Notes: generated by a model from the letters alone, not told the origin. Positions 37,777 to 49,696 are shown, counted from the first letter of the stretch. The stretch is 64,000 nt of DNA from Oryzias latipes (GCF_002234675.1 NC_019866.2:9577261-9641260); one strand, 5' to 3'. Program-made: numbers and translations.

Positions 37777-38144
37777 TGTTACGGTGTCAGTCACTTTGTG
37801 TTTTGTTCCTTGATTTCCTGTTTTATTTTGTAGTATTTCCTGTTTTGTTGTTGTTTCGAGTTTAACCTTGCCCCATCAGTCCTGAGTGTTTCCACCTGTG
37901 TCTTGTTGCCTTGTATGTATTTAAGTGCTGTCTTTCCCTTCCTCCTGTGCTGGTCCATATTGTATTCTTCCCCGGTTTTTTCGAGCTGAGTGCTTTTGTA
38001 GTGTTTCAAGATTCTAGCCTGCCTGCGTGCATGCATGCAGTGGTTTTGTTTTTGTCTTTAGTTTATGTTATTAAACCCTATTCCCTGCATCCTCCTGCCT
38101 CCTCTCCTCTCTGCGCCTGGGTACTTCCCATTACCCCCGTGACA
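37777..38144 (+). mobile_element. Solo LTR nested in DDE transposon
   Basis: The 368-bp unit starts TGTTACGGTGTCAG and ends ACCCCCGTGACA, with ATTAT duplicated on both sides (37,772-37,776 and 38,145-38,149). A TATA-poor, pyrimidine-rich body precedes ATTAAACCC at about 38,071, which may act as the polyadenylation signal. No internal retroelement genes remain. Because it sits inside the transposon it is younger than that insertion. Confidence 0.85.
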
Positions 38145-38387
38145 ATTATCATTCACACACATAAAGTAACTTTCATACATCAGAGTAAAAATAAAACGTA
38201 TACAGCATAATATACTTTATAATATAAACACAAACAAAAAACAATAACGAAGAAATGCAGCCTACAGTGCTGTAAATAATGCTTGAGTTTTACAAGTAAC
38301 AGTTCTTCACTGGTTGCTGTCCTCACCCTCCCTCTCCTGGCCATCGTCCTCACCCTGCTGGCCATCCACAAGCTGCTGTCTGTCTCG

Positions 38388-38858
38388 CTACAGATTTTCG
38401 TCTACATCACAGCGTATATTCTCCCTTGCGATGCAACGAGGGAAGAAACGGAGTGCATGTCGCATCCATCCCCTACACTGACCTCCTGTAATATCCTCAC
38501 ACATAGCATCCATTGCATGGAGCAGGGACCTATGATCTTGAGCCCGATGCTCATACACTCTCCACCTCCAAGCGGAGAAAAACTCAATAGGATTGAGGAA
38601 AGGAGAGTAAGGTAGGAACACTATGACCCTCCTTGGATGAGTAGTGAACCAGGCCCTGATGAGCAGGCCATGGTGGAAATTAACATTGTCCCATACAGTA
38701 ACATATAGTGGTAGGTGAGGCCCTACGAGATCTCTCTCATTTTCAGGGATCAAATCAAAATGAAGGCGGTCCAAGAAGATGAGGAGCTTCTGTTTATTGT
38801 TTGGTCCAAGACTGGGGATGTGAGTGGCCAAACCATTCTCAGATGTGGCAGCACACAT
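38388..38858 (-). pseudogene. Truncated DDE transposase (C-terminal half)
   Basis: About 156 residues can be read in one frame to a TAG. Visible landmarks are the WDN catalytic motif (near residue 57), LPYSPFLNPIE (near residue 81, last residue the catalytic Glu) and a basic, aromatic C-terminus ending RCDVDENL. Full-length relatives are roughly 300-350 residues. The first Met here is internal: the frame extends upstream through GGNIT to a TGA. The protein would lack the helix-turn-helix and first catalytic Asp, so it is presumed inactive. Confidence 0.85.
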
Positions 38859-39359
38859 AGTTATATTGCCCCCTCGCAGGCCTGAGACATCCTCCTTCGT
38901 TAGTCAAGTTCTAGTTTCACCTGACTGTCAATTGCTGTAATAAATGTATCAAATGTTCCAAGGGATTCATATATCGTGTTCATGGTATTATGTTCTTGAC
39001 TAATTTTGACAATTGAACAGACTATTGTGCATGTGATGACTTACACAATGAAATGATGCCGACTCATTTTGGATTGAACAACCATTAGACTGAGAATTAA
39101 CAATCAGTTTAGATCAACAAGATCTCTTCACTTGGAAATTGTGCTAAATGAAGGCTACCTGCCCTTGATCAATTGCAAAGATGTACTGAGACATTGAGAC
39201 ATGTACTAAGACATTTGCAATTTGATGAAACTAATGAGAAATGCCATTCTGTTGTGAACAATTGCCAAGTGGTTTGGACGTTTGTCTATGTTGTTTTGAG
39301 AATGTAATTTCTGTTTCAAGAAATGAGCCAAAACAATGGAGAAAAACTGTAAAATTTTC

Positions 39360-42300
39360 CCTTTCCTCTTAAGTAATGGGATTTTTCTCCCACTATTATA
39401 AATTTGTGGATGTTATTTGACAATAAAAAAATATGATATTGGTACAGTTTGATATATCACAGGATCCTGTACTTTTAATAGTTAGGACTGTATAAAGTTA
39501 ATTATTGTGCTCCAGTATGCTTTGTATCACATTTGTGTGGTAAAGCTGAACTGTGCGAAGGTTGTTATAGAAAAAAAAGATGCTGAAATAAATCAAATCA
39601 AACTTTATTGGTACAGCGCTTTTCTTACTATTGCTAAAACATTTTCCAGTTATAAAAACCAAAAGACCAGTATACACAAAAATTTAATGAAATAAAATTC
39701 AAAAATTAAAAATCCAAATATAAAAAAAATTATTATGTTTTTTATCAAATTAAAAGACAGAAAAAATATTTTTTTCCATCAACATTACTGCTGTATTTGA
39801 GTTTCACAAATAAAAAAGCAATTTTAAGCAAATACTGCACCGAAATAACAAAAATATCTGTTTTTAACTAAAAGAACAGCAAACACTACACAGATACATT
39901 ATTTTCCCCACCTGATGGCAGAGAGAAGAAGTGAGGCCTTTGTAAAGAACCCGACAACCTTCACTTCTCACTATGTTCACAGCTACCCTGATCATCCTCA
40001 CCTTCACCCCCCATTGTGTTTGTTAGTACACCTGGAAATGAGCCACGAAGAGTATCAGTCACACCTGCAGTGAAAGCATCAACACTTGTGCTCAACAAAA
40101 ACAAGCCAGCTTCAGCCGCAAAAGGGTCTCATGATGCATTATTATTATTAGATCAATGTGTTCACCAACAAATATGAAATATCACAGAATTTAGAAGTAA
40201 AAGTTTTTTTTTCTGAAATGTCCCCTCAAAGTGGCCCACCTGGACCAGTAAGAGGTCCGGTGTTACAATACCAATTCAATAAAATGTGTTAATTAGGCTG
40301 CAATGCTGGACGGGAGCCCTCCATGTTAACAGGATCCAAATGGAGAAACAAATTCAGAAAATGTCCCTCCTCCTCCTCATGGTCACCAACAAAAGCAATT
40401 CAAGAGTGATTTTCCTTTTTTTTAATTTATTTTTTTTATTAGGAGCTGGACATATTTGAAGACTGCACAGTAGGATTCTGTTAATAGCTTTAATCAATGA
40501 TTCTGTGCCAAGAAACGGTGTGCAGCTGGTCTGTGGGAAGAAGGGCAAAAATAGCCTTATGGCTGCAGCAGTTTGGTAAAAGAGATTTTAATGTTCTCCG
40601 CCCATAAAACATTAATTTTTTAATGCACTTAAAAAAAAACTATATATTTCTCTAAAGAATTAGCTGAGTCTGCTCAACAGCAGCCTGTCTGTTCTTTGTG
40701 CTTTTGTTTCAGCAGCAAGGAGTGCAGCTGTGTAATGAATGGGAAGCCTGGCAGGTCGGCATGTCTGCTGACTAAAGTGCAGGAAGCTTATTTCAGGTGA
40801 CTGAAACAGAAAGTGGAGACCTGATCAAAGTTGGATCAACGAACGACCAGAAAAAACTCAGCAGGATCAACAGAAGAAGGATTGTGTGGCAGATTGTTTG
40901 GTCAGTTTAGTTTGTTGCACCAGATATATATAAAAAAAAGCACAATAACAGTTTTTTTTGGCTTCAAAACAACATTAAAAAAAAATCCTGTCTGAGTCAA
41001 CACAATTTAGCATCACCAAAACTCATAGCCTCATTCTTATGGCGCTGATTCCACCGGTAATAAATTCTGCTGTTGCTTTTCTTTGGTTAGTTGGTATTTT
41101 AAAAACACTTGCATGAAGGAATATTCAGATTTGGTGTCTGGAAATATTTGAACCTCAGAAACCTACTAATACTAATACTAATACTAAAAGTCCTGGGCTT
41201 CTCTGAATATTAAAAACAGTAGGATGACTTAAAACATAGCAAAGAATTCACATTTTATTCATGTATTTGTTTGTATGATCATTGAAATGACTTGCATCAT
41301 AAAGCTTAAATATTCATTGCAGTTGAAATGTCCCTGAATACTAAAAAAAAGGTTTTGATTTAAAAAAACTTAGTAAAAAAAGAAATAAAACTGCTTTGGA
41401 TAAAAATGACAGAGACTACACAAATGAAAACTATTATATTTATGAAGACGATGCACATGGTGTGTTGTCGTCATCATCAGCTCATCCTTCTTAGTTTGCT
41501 GTGACTCTCGCCCGTCCAAATTCCACTGAAAGGAAACTGACCGAGTGTGAAGATGTGTTTTTGTTCACACACTAGCTTCCTCAGTCTGCTCACAGGGACA
41601 GAGCTGTTACAATCGTTTTTCTATCAAACCAGGTGAAGCCAAGGCGTTCAACAGATGGAGCATGTGGGCAACTTATTGATTCACACAAATAAAGCCCACA
41701 GTTCCCATTTTCTAAACCATCTTCATAGTGCAAATGTATCTCCATGGGTGCGAAGATATCCATGACTTTAAAACTATTTTTCCCTCCAACACTTCAGGAT
41801 AATATACTGTTTGTAGTGTGTTTTCTGTGTAATTTTCCTATCTAGTAACTCTAAATTTTCTAAGGTTTATTTTAAGTTTTATATCTTACAACTCCCCATC
41901 TAAAAATGAAAGTTGTCACATAACATTAACAAAATACAGCAATATATAAGTTCAGAAGACTCCCTTAATACATATATAGTCCTTTTTGTCCTAAAAAAGC
42001 AGAAAGATTGGCCATTTCCTTAAATATTTCTTCATTAAATAATTTTTCACAGATACAATAGATTTGACTAAATAGCTGTTTGTTCAGTTTACTGCAGCCC
42101 TATATAGATGATTGATTTTTTTAAGCAGAATATACATCACTAGTTTCTTTACAAACTGATCTTTATTTTGAAATTAAGGCTACAAGCGCCACCTGATGGG
42201 AGCCTGTTGAATTACATTTGATTCTTCAAATTACCTTTACAATCTCTGCAGTTTATTTTATTTTACACCAAAGGTTATTACCGGTGTGATTTACCTTATC

Positions 42301-42755
42301 CCATCGAACTTTTGACAGGCTTTCGAGCATATTGTGGGATTAAACTGAACAGTAGTTTACTCAACTACTCTCGCTGCTTATATTTAAGAATATTAGCACA
42401 TTGTATGTGTCAATTCTTTGATTTAAAAATTAGGACAAAAACTCAAAGGTATTTCCCACTGCTATTTCTTTTTTTTTGCTTAACATTTAAAATTTTATTT
42501 GGAAGCAAAAGTAAACTACTGTATCGTAAGTTTTCAAACTGCTGTTTCATAAAGACCTCACTCAAAAAAAGTCTATCACATACAGTACAAATGTAATTTT
42601 TAGAAACAATTTTCCCTGCAGTTCTATGCATTTTTATGGTTAATAGTTGTACTAATAGACTTTAAATGGGATGAAAATACATAAATCATTAGAATGTACT
42701 ACATTCTAAAAAAGTCAACAACAAAAAATTACTCAAAAAGACACGTTTAGAATAA
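39360..42755. other. Spacer downstream of mrpl12
   Basis: Near 39,588-39,630 there is the phrase ATCAAATCAAACTTTATTGG then TACAGCGCTTTTC, the usual end of a fish SINE or LINE tail. A short CTAATA repeat lies at 41,163-41,187. No gene is supported. Confidence 0.45.
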
Positions 42756-42761
42756 TTCATC

Positions 42762-42767
42762 TTTAAT
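42762..42767 (-). terminator. Candidate poly(A) signal of mrpl12 (ATTAAA)
   Basis: ATTAAA on the minus strand lies about 415 bases past the mrpl12 stop codon. I saw no AATAAA on that strand nearer the stop, so this variant is the best candidate. Confidence 0.35.
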
Positions 42768-43179
42768 CCCATAACTACTCATTTCTGAGCCAATTACAGT
42801 TCATGCTGGTCCAGTATTCCTACTTTCACAGCGAAACCGTCCCTTTATGAAGGACTGGACAAACAGAAACACCAGCCCAGTTCTGGCACCAGGACCAGCA
42901 TTTTGGTAGCGTTTGCTACACGAGCATCAGACAAACAGGAGCACTCAAACAAACTGCATGGTGGTGGTTTGTGCAGGCCGTGTCCCTGGAAAGTTCCATC
43001 TGCAGCGCCAAACCTGATGCTGATGACGCTAATATTGAATGAAGGCCTTTGCTTCTTTTGCTGAAAGTCCACGTCTTCGCACAAAAAAATAAAAACCAAC
43101 AACAGTTATAAAATAATGAAAAACGAAGTGCGTGGCCAGAGAAATGGCATGGAAGAGGCGAGCATAGAAATGCACTGAT

Positions 43180-46100
43180 TTACTCCAAGACTACAGTGCC
43201 GCCTGCAGCCTCCAGGGCTGCTTTCAGCTTCTCTGCTTCTTCTTTGGATACATTGGCTCGGATTTCTTGTGGAAGAGACTCTACAAGCTTCTTAGCCTGG
43301 ATTAGAGGAGAGACACAAAAACAAGTGGTTATTCTTTTGCTCCAACTATTCCTTGAGATTCATGTGCAAATCAGCATCTGTATTTTTCAGGAAAGATAAG
43401 GAACATTTGGATCTCGTTCTTAAAAGTAATGGCTTTTTCTTTTTTTTTTTTTTAACTTGTCCTGTCCAACAGCTGGACAGACAGACGAGAGCTGAGGGCC
43501 TCTTGTGTTGGACATATTTTACTTTAACAATAGGGGTTATTAATCTTCAGACAAACCAGAGGTATGTCTGAATAAACCCCTTTTGTAATTGAGGCCAAAC
43601 TTTATTAATTTCAACCATGTTTGAAAATTTTGGGTGTTGGACCGGACGGAAAAGGAAAGAAGGGAAGAAAAGGGGAGGGATGTTAGAGAGAGAGGGGGGT
43701 AGGAGGGTGATAATGGGAGGGGAGGGGGGATGAGACCATGAAGCAGCATAAAGCAACAAGTTTACTGGTTGTTAATCATTACGGTAAGGTTCAAATGTAG
43801 TACAAAAAGGGCGGGGCCTGTCCACACACACACTCGAATGTTATCAACACACCTGTTAGCTGCAAAAATGTCCACATGTCGACATGCACACAAAACAGAT
43901 AGTGTTCACACCCATACCTATGCCTTAAAACCAACTGGCGTGAAATATTTCAGTCATTCAATCATGCAAACTGTTAGTGCAAAGGTGAGCTAACACCTGT
44001 GCTCAGGTGAGTGTTTACGTTCTTCTAAAATGGATGGTGGAACGTGAAAAGAAGGAGGGAGAGCCATCCCCACCACAAGATGGGGTGGGGATAATGGCTT
44101 TTTCTTTTAACTCGTTTGATCCAAAAACAGTTTTAAAAATTACAATTTAAAATTTTAATTCTATTCAAAGCATATTGTGTATAGTTGAGGGAACGCATCA
44201 ACATGTGATTTAAACAGAACAAAGGTGGAACTTTCATTAATAAAGGAACTTTTTTTTTTTTTTTTTACAATGACAGATAAATTAAAGTCTTTGTTTAAAC
44301 AAACAAATAAAAAGGTAAAACAAATCATGGATTTTGATTAATTTTGCATTTTCAAAAACCCATTAGATTTAGTTGAACTGATTCTTAAAACCCCAGACTC
44401 AGATGCTTTTACATGTCTTCTTCATGTTTAAAGCCGTTGAGCCATTAGTTAGACGCACGCATGCATGCACACAAACATTCACACGCTGATTGATGGCAGC
44501 TAACCCACAAGGAGCAATGTGGGGTTCAGTGTCTTGCCCAAGGACACTTTGACACTGACGGAAACTGAACCTGCGATCAGAAGTCCATCACTCTACTTCT
44601 GCACCACAGTTGCATGAATAAAAATGCAGATTTCTGCACAACGTCCACCATTAAACCAACGTTATTTGAGTCATGGGTGTGACCATTTAACAAAAGAAGG
44701 TTCTGAACAAACTGGGTCACAGACTTCACTGTTACTTCATTAACTACCACCTATTCAATGCAGTTCTGATTACTAAACAGTTCTGATTGCTGCATAACAA
44801 AAACAGATTTTAGTTACAGATTCATTCTACAGAGACATTCTGTACTAAATACTTACTTGTACCAGGTTCAAGCCTTGGATGCAGTTTTTCACTTCTTTTA
44901 TTAGCTTTACTTTATCTGCCGCTTTCAATTCTGTCAATTTGACTGTGAAGTGAGTTTTCTCTTTTTTGGCCGGTGCCTCCTCCTCATCTGCAGCCTTCAT
45001 TTACAAGAAGAAAAAACATTGTTACTGTCCATTTCTGATGAAATGATTTGATGCAACTTTGACCAATTAATTTACTGAGTCTTAAAGACTTTTACATGAC
45101 GCTGCCTGCAACTTTTCCATCTTTTTATTGCAGTTTTTTAAGTTGTTTTTACCGGCGTTGCTGGCATGGCACTTGCTGCCATCGCCCCCATCGGCATCAT
45201 TCCAACATCCTGAATGTTCAGAGTTTTCTATGATCAAAAAGAAAAGAAAAACTCACAAATCATCATTCAGGATCTGGAGAACGTTACAAAACTCCACCAA
45301 TCAACATCTAAAATCAGTGACTTGGTCTCAGACCTTCAGAAGCTCGTTGAGGTCCGACACCTCTAGCAAGGTGAGGCTGGCGATGTCGTTGACCAGCTGC
45401 TGAACTTTGGGGGAGTACTGTTTGGGTGCTCCATCTAACGGGGGTGTGGCGATGGTTTCTGAATGACAGCTGGTTTTCAGAAGTCGGAGTGCACACAAGG
45501 ATGGAACCTGATGTTGGAGCTGCTGCCTGAAAGAAAGACAAAATCCAACAGATTAAACTGGGATTTAATAATAATTGATACTTTATTCATCCCACAATGG
45601 GGACATTTTTTTCCGCATTTGACCCATCCCCTGGGGGAGCGGGGAGCTGCAGCTGAGCTCAGGAGGCAGAAGTGTTAAGGGTCCTGCCTAAGGACCGTCA
45701 CCGAGTGATGTTAATAGCTCGTCTTTGATGAGGTAATTGCCCCTCCGGGAATCGAACCCTTGATTCCTGCATGGTAGCCTCTTACCTTACCAACCGAGCA
45801 ACATGGTGATTCCTACATTTATCACAATGTTTAATATGAGCCATACCGCGAAATGTTAGCATTCCTAGCGTTTATGAACGTCAGATCTGACTCCTCCAGG
45901 TGAGTGCATTCAATGACTTTTCCCAGGTAAACACACCAGGTGAGCTACTAACAGCAGCTTGGTGTTAGCAACAAAGCATTTCCTGTTCCTAGAGCATGAC
46001 CTTTGCTGACAGCAATAACAGGGAAGACGTGTTTAAATTAAACGAACATAAATAAATAAAATTTTATAACAGGACAACGTGAGAAGGAGCAGCAAATATT

Positions 46101-46389
46101 TTACGTTTTTTATAAAGTAGTTAAAACGACAAATACGAGTCATATGATGATGCTAACACGTCAACATAAAGCCACGGCGGACATGCTAATCTTAAATCTG
46201 CGCGTGAACAAACGGATTAACAAAAACTATACGGTTAACCCCAATAGGCTGCGGAACTCTGACTGTCCTTGAAAGAAAAAAGCAGTCCCACAGATGGATG
46301 CGCGGAGCCTCGCTGGCTTCGTACCGGTACCGGTGCGTGCTGGCGGCGGCGCGCAGCGTGGTCCGGAGGCAGCGGCTGGTGCAGTACAT
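43180..46389 (-). CDS. mrpl12: Mitochondrial ribosomal protein L12 (bL12m)
   Basis: It encodes the mitochondrial homologue of bacterial L7/L12, a stalk protein of the large mitoribosomal subunit that recruits translation factors; the mammalian protein is also reported to bind mitochondrial RNA polymerase. Coding exons: 46389-46325, 45526-45334, 45227-45153, 44994-44857, 43296-43180. The joined frame gives 195 residues (human about 198). Residues 1-50 are basic and Arg/Ser-rich, a likely mitochondrial presequence. The N-terminal dimerisation domain contains [20 protein letters not shown], then a flexible Ala/Met/Pro hinge, then the C-terminal L12 domain ([20 protein letters not shown], then [12 protein letters not shown], ending GGTVVLE). 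The start is the ATG at 46,387-46,389; an upstream in-frame GTG is not used. A second donor 6 bases upstream in exon 1 (after 46,331) would also keep the frame. Confidence 0.95.
43640..43735 (+). repeat. Polypurine tract in mrpl12 intron 4
   Basis: Almost uninterrupted G and A on the plus strand (GGAAAAGGAAAGAAGGGAAG and so on to GGGAGGGGAGGGGGGATGAG), inside the last mrpl12 intron. It adjoins a repeat-like stretch beginning TATGTCTGAATAAACCCC at 43,563. Such mirror-like purine runs can form triplex DNA. Confidence 0.7.
44505..44620 (-). repeat. SINE-related fragment in mrpl12 intron 4
   Basis: Phrases CAGTGTCTTGCCCAAGGACA and AAACTGAACCTGCGATCAGA then CTGCACCACAGTTG are the reverse complement of a tRNA-related fish repeat end, similar to 1,395-1,470. 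Confidence 0.55.
45565..45806 (-). repeat. tRNA-derived SINE in mrpl12 intron 1
   Basis: On the minus strand it begins TGTTGCTCGGTTGGTAAGGT (A-box-like) and continues to GGGTTCGATTCCC (B box) about 35 bases on. This gives a tRNA-like head that is no longer a foldable tRNA gene. The body ends with a tail reading ATAAAGTATCAATTATTATT. It lies within the first intron of mrpl12, in the same direction as that gene. Confidence 0.8.
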
Positions 46390-47135
46390 GCTAACGTTCA
46401 CGGCAGACGTGTCCCCGGTATCCCGCTGAATCTCAACCGAATCTGTTGCTTTGGTCCAACCCGGTCCTTCTCCTGCACCCCTGCCTCAACAGCACATGGC
46501 GTCCCTCCTGACCTACCCACAATGCACCACGAACGTGAACTGTTAGCAAACCTACGGCAACTCACAAGGGTCAAAAGACACGTGAGCACAATAATAAAAG
46601 GGTAGCTGTAAATGGATGGACACCGACAGACTGTCAGAAATGTCAGTTTTCTGTTTCACTTGCCAAAGTCAGAGCACTTCTAATTATGCAAAACAATGCG
46701 TCACAAAACAATGCACATGAAAATGCATTTAAGTCCTTCAAAGCTTTTGTAAATAGATCCAAAACACAATGTTCATCCTTTAAACTTGTTTTTACTGTAA
46801 GCGTGTCATTACTTCAACCATTTGGACACAATGCTTATGTTATTGCTGCTTCTGTTGTATTAAATGCATTTTAACCTAATCAGACACACATTTTTGAGTG
46901 ATGTGTTGGGTTGTGTCCATGTATGTGTTTGTCTGAGGAGGAGCACAGATTGAATCCTCTTAATCAGGTAATCTGCGCACCCATCTGCTCTTTCAAACAT
47001 CCACCAGGTCCACTATTCACCAATGTGCCACTTCCATCGAAGGTGAAGGCAAGACGTATCCACTGACAGAGATCACTATAATTTGCTGTGGATTTGCAGA
47101 GAAAACGGAGAGCTCCTCCTCAGTTTCTCCAGACC
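46390..47135. promoter_or_regulatory. Divergent promoter region, mrpl12 / mettl26
   Basis: The two start codons (46,389 minus and 47,136 plus) face away from each other across about 746 bases. The part next to mrpl12 is GC- and CpG-rich and lacks an obvious TATA box, as is common for housekeeping genes. The part next to mettl26 is AT-richer. No specific factor site is claimed. Confidence 0.5.
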
Positions 47136-48370
47136 ATGCTGCTGTCTCCTCAGGCTGAGAGGAACTGGGAGAGTCTTTGTTCGGTGCTTGAAGATGTGCT
47201 GGAGGATCAGTCCCACCGACAGCTGTTTGCCTTGGAGCTGGGTTCTGGAACGGGGCAGCATGTCATACGGTTTGCCCAGAAGATGCCCTTTGTGACCTGG
47301 CAGCCATCAGATATCGAGGAGGCGTCGAGAGAAAGGTTTGAGACTCGACTCACTTTGGCAAATAGTTCTCAAATTCATATAAGGAGGTTGAAATAATGGA
47401 AAACCCGTCCTTGTTTGTAGCATCAAAGCGTATATTGCTGCGACCCACATACAAACAGTGCTGCAGCCTGTACATCTGGATGCAAGCGAACCATGGGAGA
47501 AATGGGCGGGACTTTCCAAAAACTCCTGTGACATCATTATTGCCATCAATTTACTGCAGTACAGCTCGTTCAAAACAGCACAGGTATTTATAAACACCCT
47601 GAACTCCTTTGCTTCAGTAATTAGGATTTGTAGAAATATTCATTTAGACCTAACTTATTTTTTTCTATTTATTCTTGTAATTTCCCAAAGGGGGTCATCA
47701 ATGGAGCAGGAAAAATCCTAAAACCAAATGGGCTTTTCATAACCTATGGGGCACGTACACAGAACACAGTTCAAGAACTCCCCAAGTCAGGATTCAAAAG
47801 TCAAATTAGTTTTTCTTGTTCTTTTCCAGGTGTATGCTGTTAACGGCATAATCACACCAAGCCGTAATGAACAGTTAGATGCAGAAATTCGGAAACTGTA
47901 AGTGGACCTCATTAACCTCTAATTTTTATATCTTTTTATAATCTTCAGATTAACAACATTTTATATTTAATTAATAAATCCTTGTGTTATTTAATAAGTA
48001 TCAGTGTAGTGTAGAATTGGAATGCAAAATGTTTTCTAATGGACTTTGTTTTAAAACCTCCCATTTTTTATTTCTGGATTCAATTAACAAAATATTAATT
48101 AAACTGCATCCGTATTGTGATCTCCAAAGTATTATAATCTGATCATGTTTAACTTTGCACCACAGAAATCCAGAGTGGGGTCTTCCAGATATTGATGTGC
48201 TGAGACAGCACGCGTTTGGGAACGGACTGCGTCTGGAGAGGATGGTAGGGAACTTCAATGCTTTATCTTCAGATACTTTCCTTCCAATTGACTTAGTACT
48301 TACGCATCTGTTTCTTTTTCAGGTTGAAATGGAAGATTACTACAAATGTCTGATTTTCAGAAAGCTATAA
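47136..48370 (+). CDS. mettl26: Methyltransferase-like 26 (UPF0585 family)
   Basis: A predicted class I SAM-dependent methyltransferase of unknown substrate. Coding exons: 47136-47335, 47421-47583, 47691-47750, 47830-47897, 48166-48244, 48323-48370, giving 205 residues (human about 204). Landmarks: the family start AERN (residues 7-10), SAM-binding motif I ELGSGTGQH (34-42), WQPSD (55-59), and the C-terminal blocks KPNGLFITYG, NPEWGLPDIDVL, GLRLERMVEMEDYY and KCLIFRKL. Intron 3 starts with GC rather than GT (GGG|GCACGT): only this junction keeps the frame and restores the family order ITYG then YAVNG. An upstream in-frame ATG at 47,088 would add 16 residues, but the start at 47,136 matches the family. 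It is head to head with mrpl12 and tail to tail with hgs. Fish can have two copies of this gene, so the exact paralogue is open. Confidence 0.9.
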
Positions 48371-48620
48371 GGTTTAAAGGCTGTTGGATTTTTTTTTTAA
48401 TGTACAGGTTTTTTCTGATTTTGCTGTTGAAAAAATTCCAATAACTGGCAGAAAAGGGTTATATAATCTAAAGTCTAATCTGTACTTATAAATTCTTTAC
48501 ACACATGAAAGTTTAAATCCCTTTGATTTACAAATTAAAAACCGTCGTTTCATGGATTTGAATAGAATCATTTTCTGCTACTTCCTGTGTCTTCTACGTG
48601 AAATGCAAAAAAAAAATAAT

Positions 48621-48626
48621 AATAAA
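48621..48626 (+). terminator. Candidate poly(A) signal of mettl26
   Basis: AATAAA about 250 bases past the mettl26 stop codon. A second AATAAA on the same strand at about 49,130 could serve a longer transcript that would overlap the hgs 3' UTR. Confidence 0.5.
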
Positions 48627-48656
48627 AAGGAGCCGCATGACAGTAAGAACTTGATG

Positions 48657-48662
48657 TTTATT
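48657..48662 (-). terminator. Candidate poly(A) signal of hgs
   Basis: AATAAA on the minus strand about 1.04 kb past the hgs stop codon. It would give a 3' UTR of about 1 kb running to roughly 48,640, almost meeting the mettl26 signal on the other strand. Confidence 0.45.
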
Positions 48663-49696
48663 AAATATAATTTTAAAATTAAAGTCAGTAAGTCAGAACA
48701 AGGAAGTCCACAGTTGGGAATGGAAGTTACAGAAAGCACAGTCGGAAAGTTTGACGCAAACATGCAGCAACACCTCTCAATAGTCAAATATACTGGATGA
48801 GCACTCAGCCGTTCTTCCAATGCGGGACATCAACCCAGTGGATGGAGGATCCAGCAACTGGAGGCTCTGTGCTGCCTTTAGCCTTAGAAAGGGGCTTTAT
48901 ATTTGGTAACATGTTATTCAAGTTCAGGAATTAAGTTTTATTTTAAGATTTCTGAACTGAAAGATTTCTCATTTATAGTAGCTGTTCATTTTTGATTATT
49001 ACTTTTTGTTACGGGGTAATTACTAGAGGTTAGGCAGCATTGTTTTCATTGTAGAATCCCTTTCATGTGTTGTGAAGAACCTACATTTAAAAAAAAAACT
49101 GTATGTGCAGCACATAAATATATGTTAAAATAAAGTTTGTGTGGATGATGGGAAAAACTACATCTGGAATGTTAAATCTCGCCCCAAATGAAGACGTAAT
49201 TAAATGCCTCTTCATTCAGGTGTGACACTCACAATCTCTAAAAACAGCACAGACGTTTCTCAACACCACCCAAAATGTCCGAGCAGGATGTGATCATTCC
49301 AGCAGATAATCTCAATTTTAACATGCAGAGTTAAGTTAGAAAAATATGATACAAAGGATGTTTGTGTCTCTCTTCAGTCCTAACTTAGTATCATTTTTTC
49401 TATTCATTTCAAGTTGAATTTTGTTGACTACTTCTGCGCTTGTTATTCTTTTAGAAGTAAATACCACATATGCATCAGTTGAAATGATGGAAGGAAGAGG
49501 TGAGGGACCTGGGTCATGAAGCTCTCCATTGCAGCTTTAACCCTTTATTTTCCCGTACTAGAGGGAAGTGGGGGTGAGGAAAACTAAAGTTCACGATATT
49601 TCACAAGATCACACCAAGTCCAGAGGCAAGGGGGGAGGAGGGAAGGACCGAAGGAGGAGAGAAGATGTAGTGTCTGACGGAGAGGCATGAAGGCTT

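Larger units (their letters stand above)
37100..39349 (-). mobile_element. Tc1/mariner-superfamily (IS630-like) DDE transposon
   Basis: The 57-bp terminal inverted repeats at 37,100-37,156 and 39,293-39,349 begin CAGTTTTTCTCCATTG and differ at one position only. TA flanks both ends (37,098-37,099 and 39,350-39,351). On the minus strand 38,388-38,858 encodes the C-terminal half of a DDE transposase: the second catalytic Asp in VTVWDNVNFH and the Glu in LPYSPFLNPIEFF. The N-terminal DNA-binding part and first Asp are missing upstream of an in-frame TGA. The left arm contains a direct duplication of about 200 bp, and a solo LTR is nested at 37,777-38,144. Confidence 0.88.

Noticed and set aside
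45700-45806. Possible tRNA gene on the minus strand
   Set aside because: A- and B-box-like sequences are present but the full cloverleaf is not, and a long SINE body follows, so it is a SINE head.
46294-46605. 103-codon plus-strand open frame at the mrpl12 5' end
   Set aside because: It is the GC-rich antisense of mrpl12 exon 1 and its promoter, without a known domain.
47307-47597. 96-codon minus-strand frame opposite mettl26
   Set aside because: It overlaps mettl26 exons 1-2 and the intron between them, with no independent evidence.
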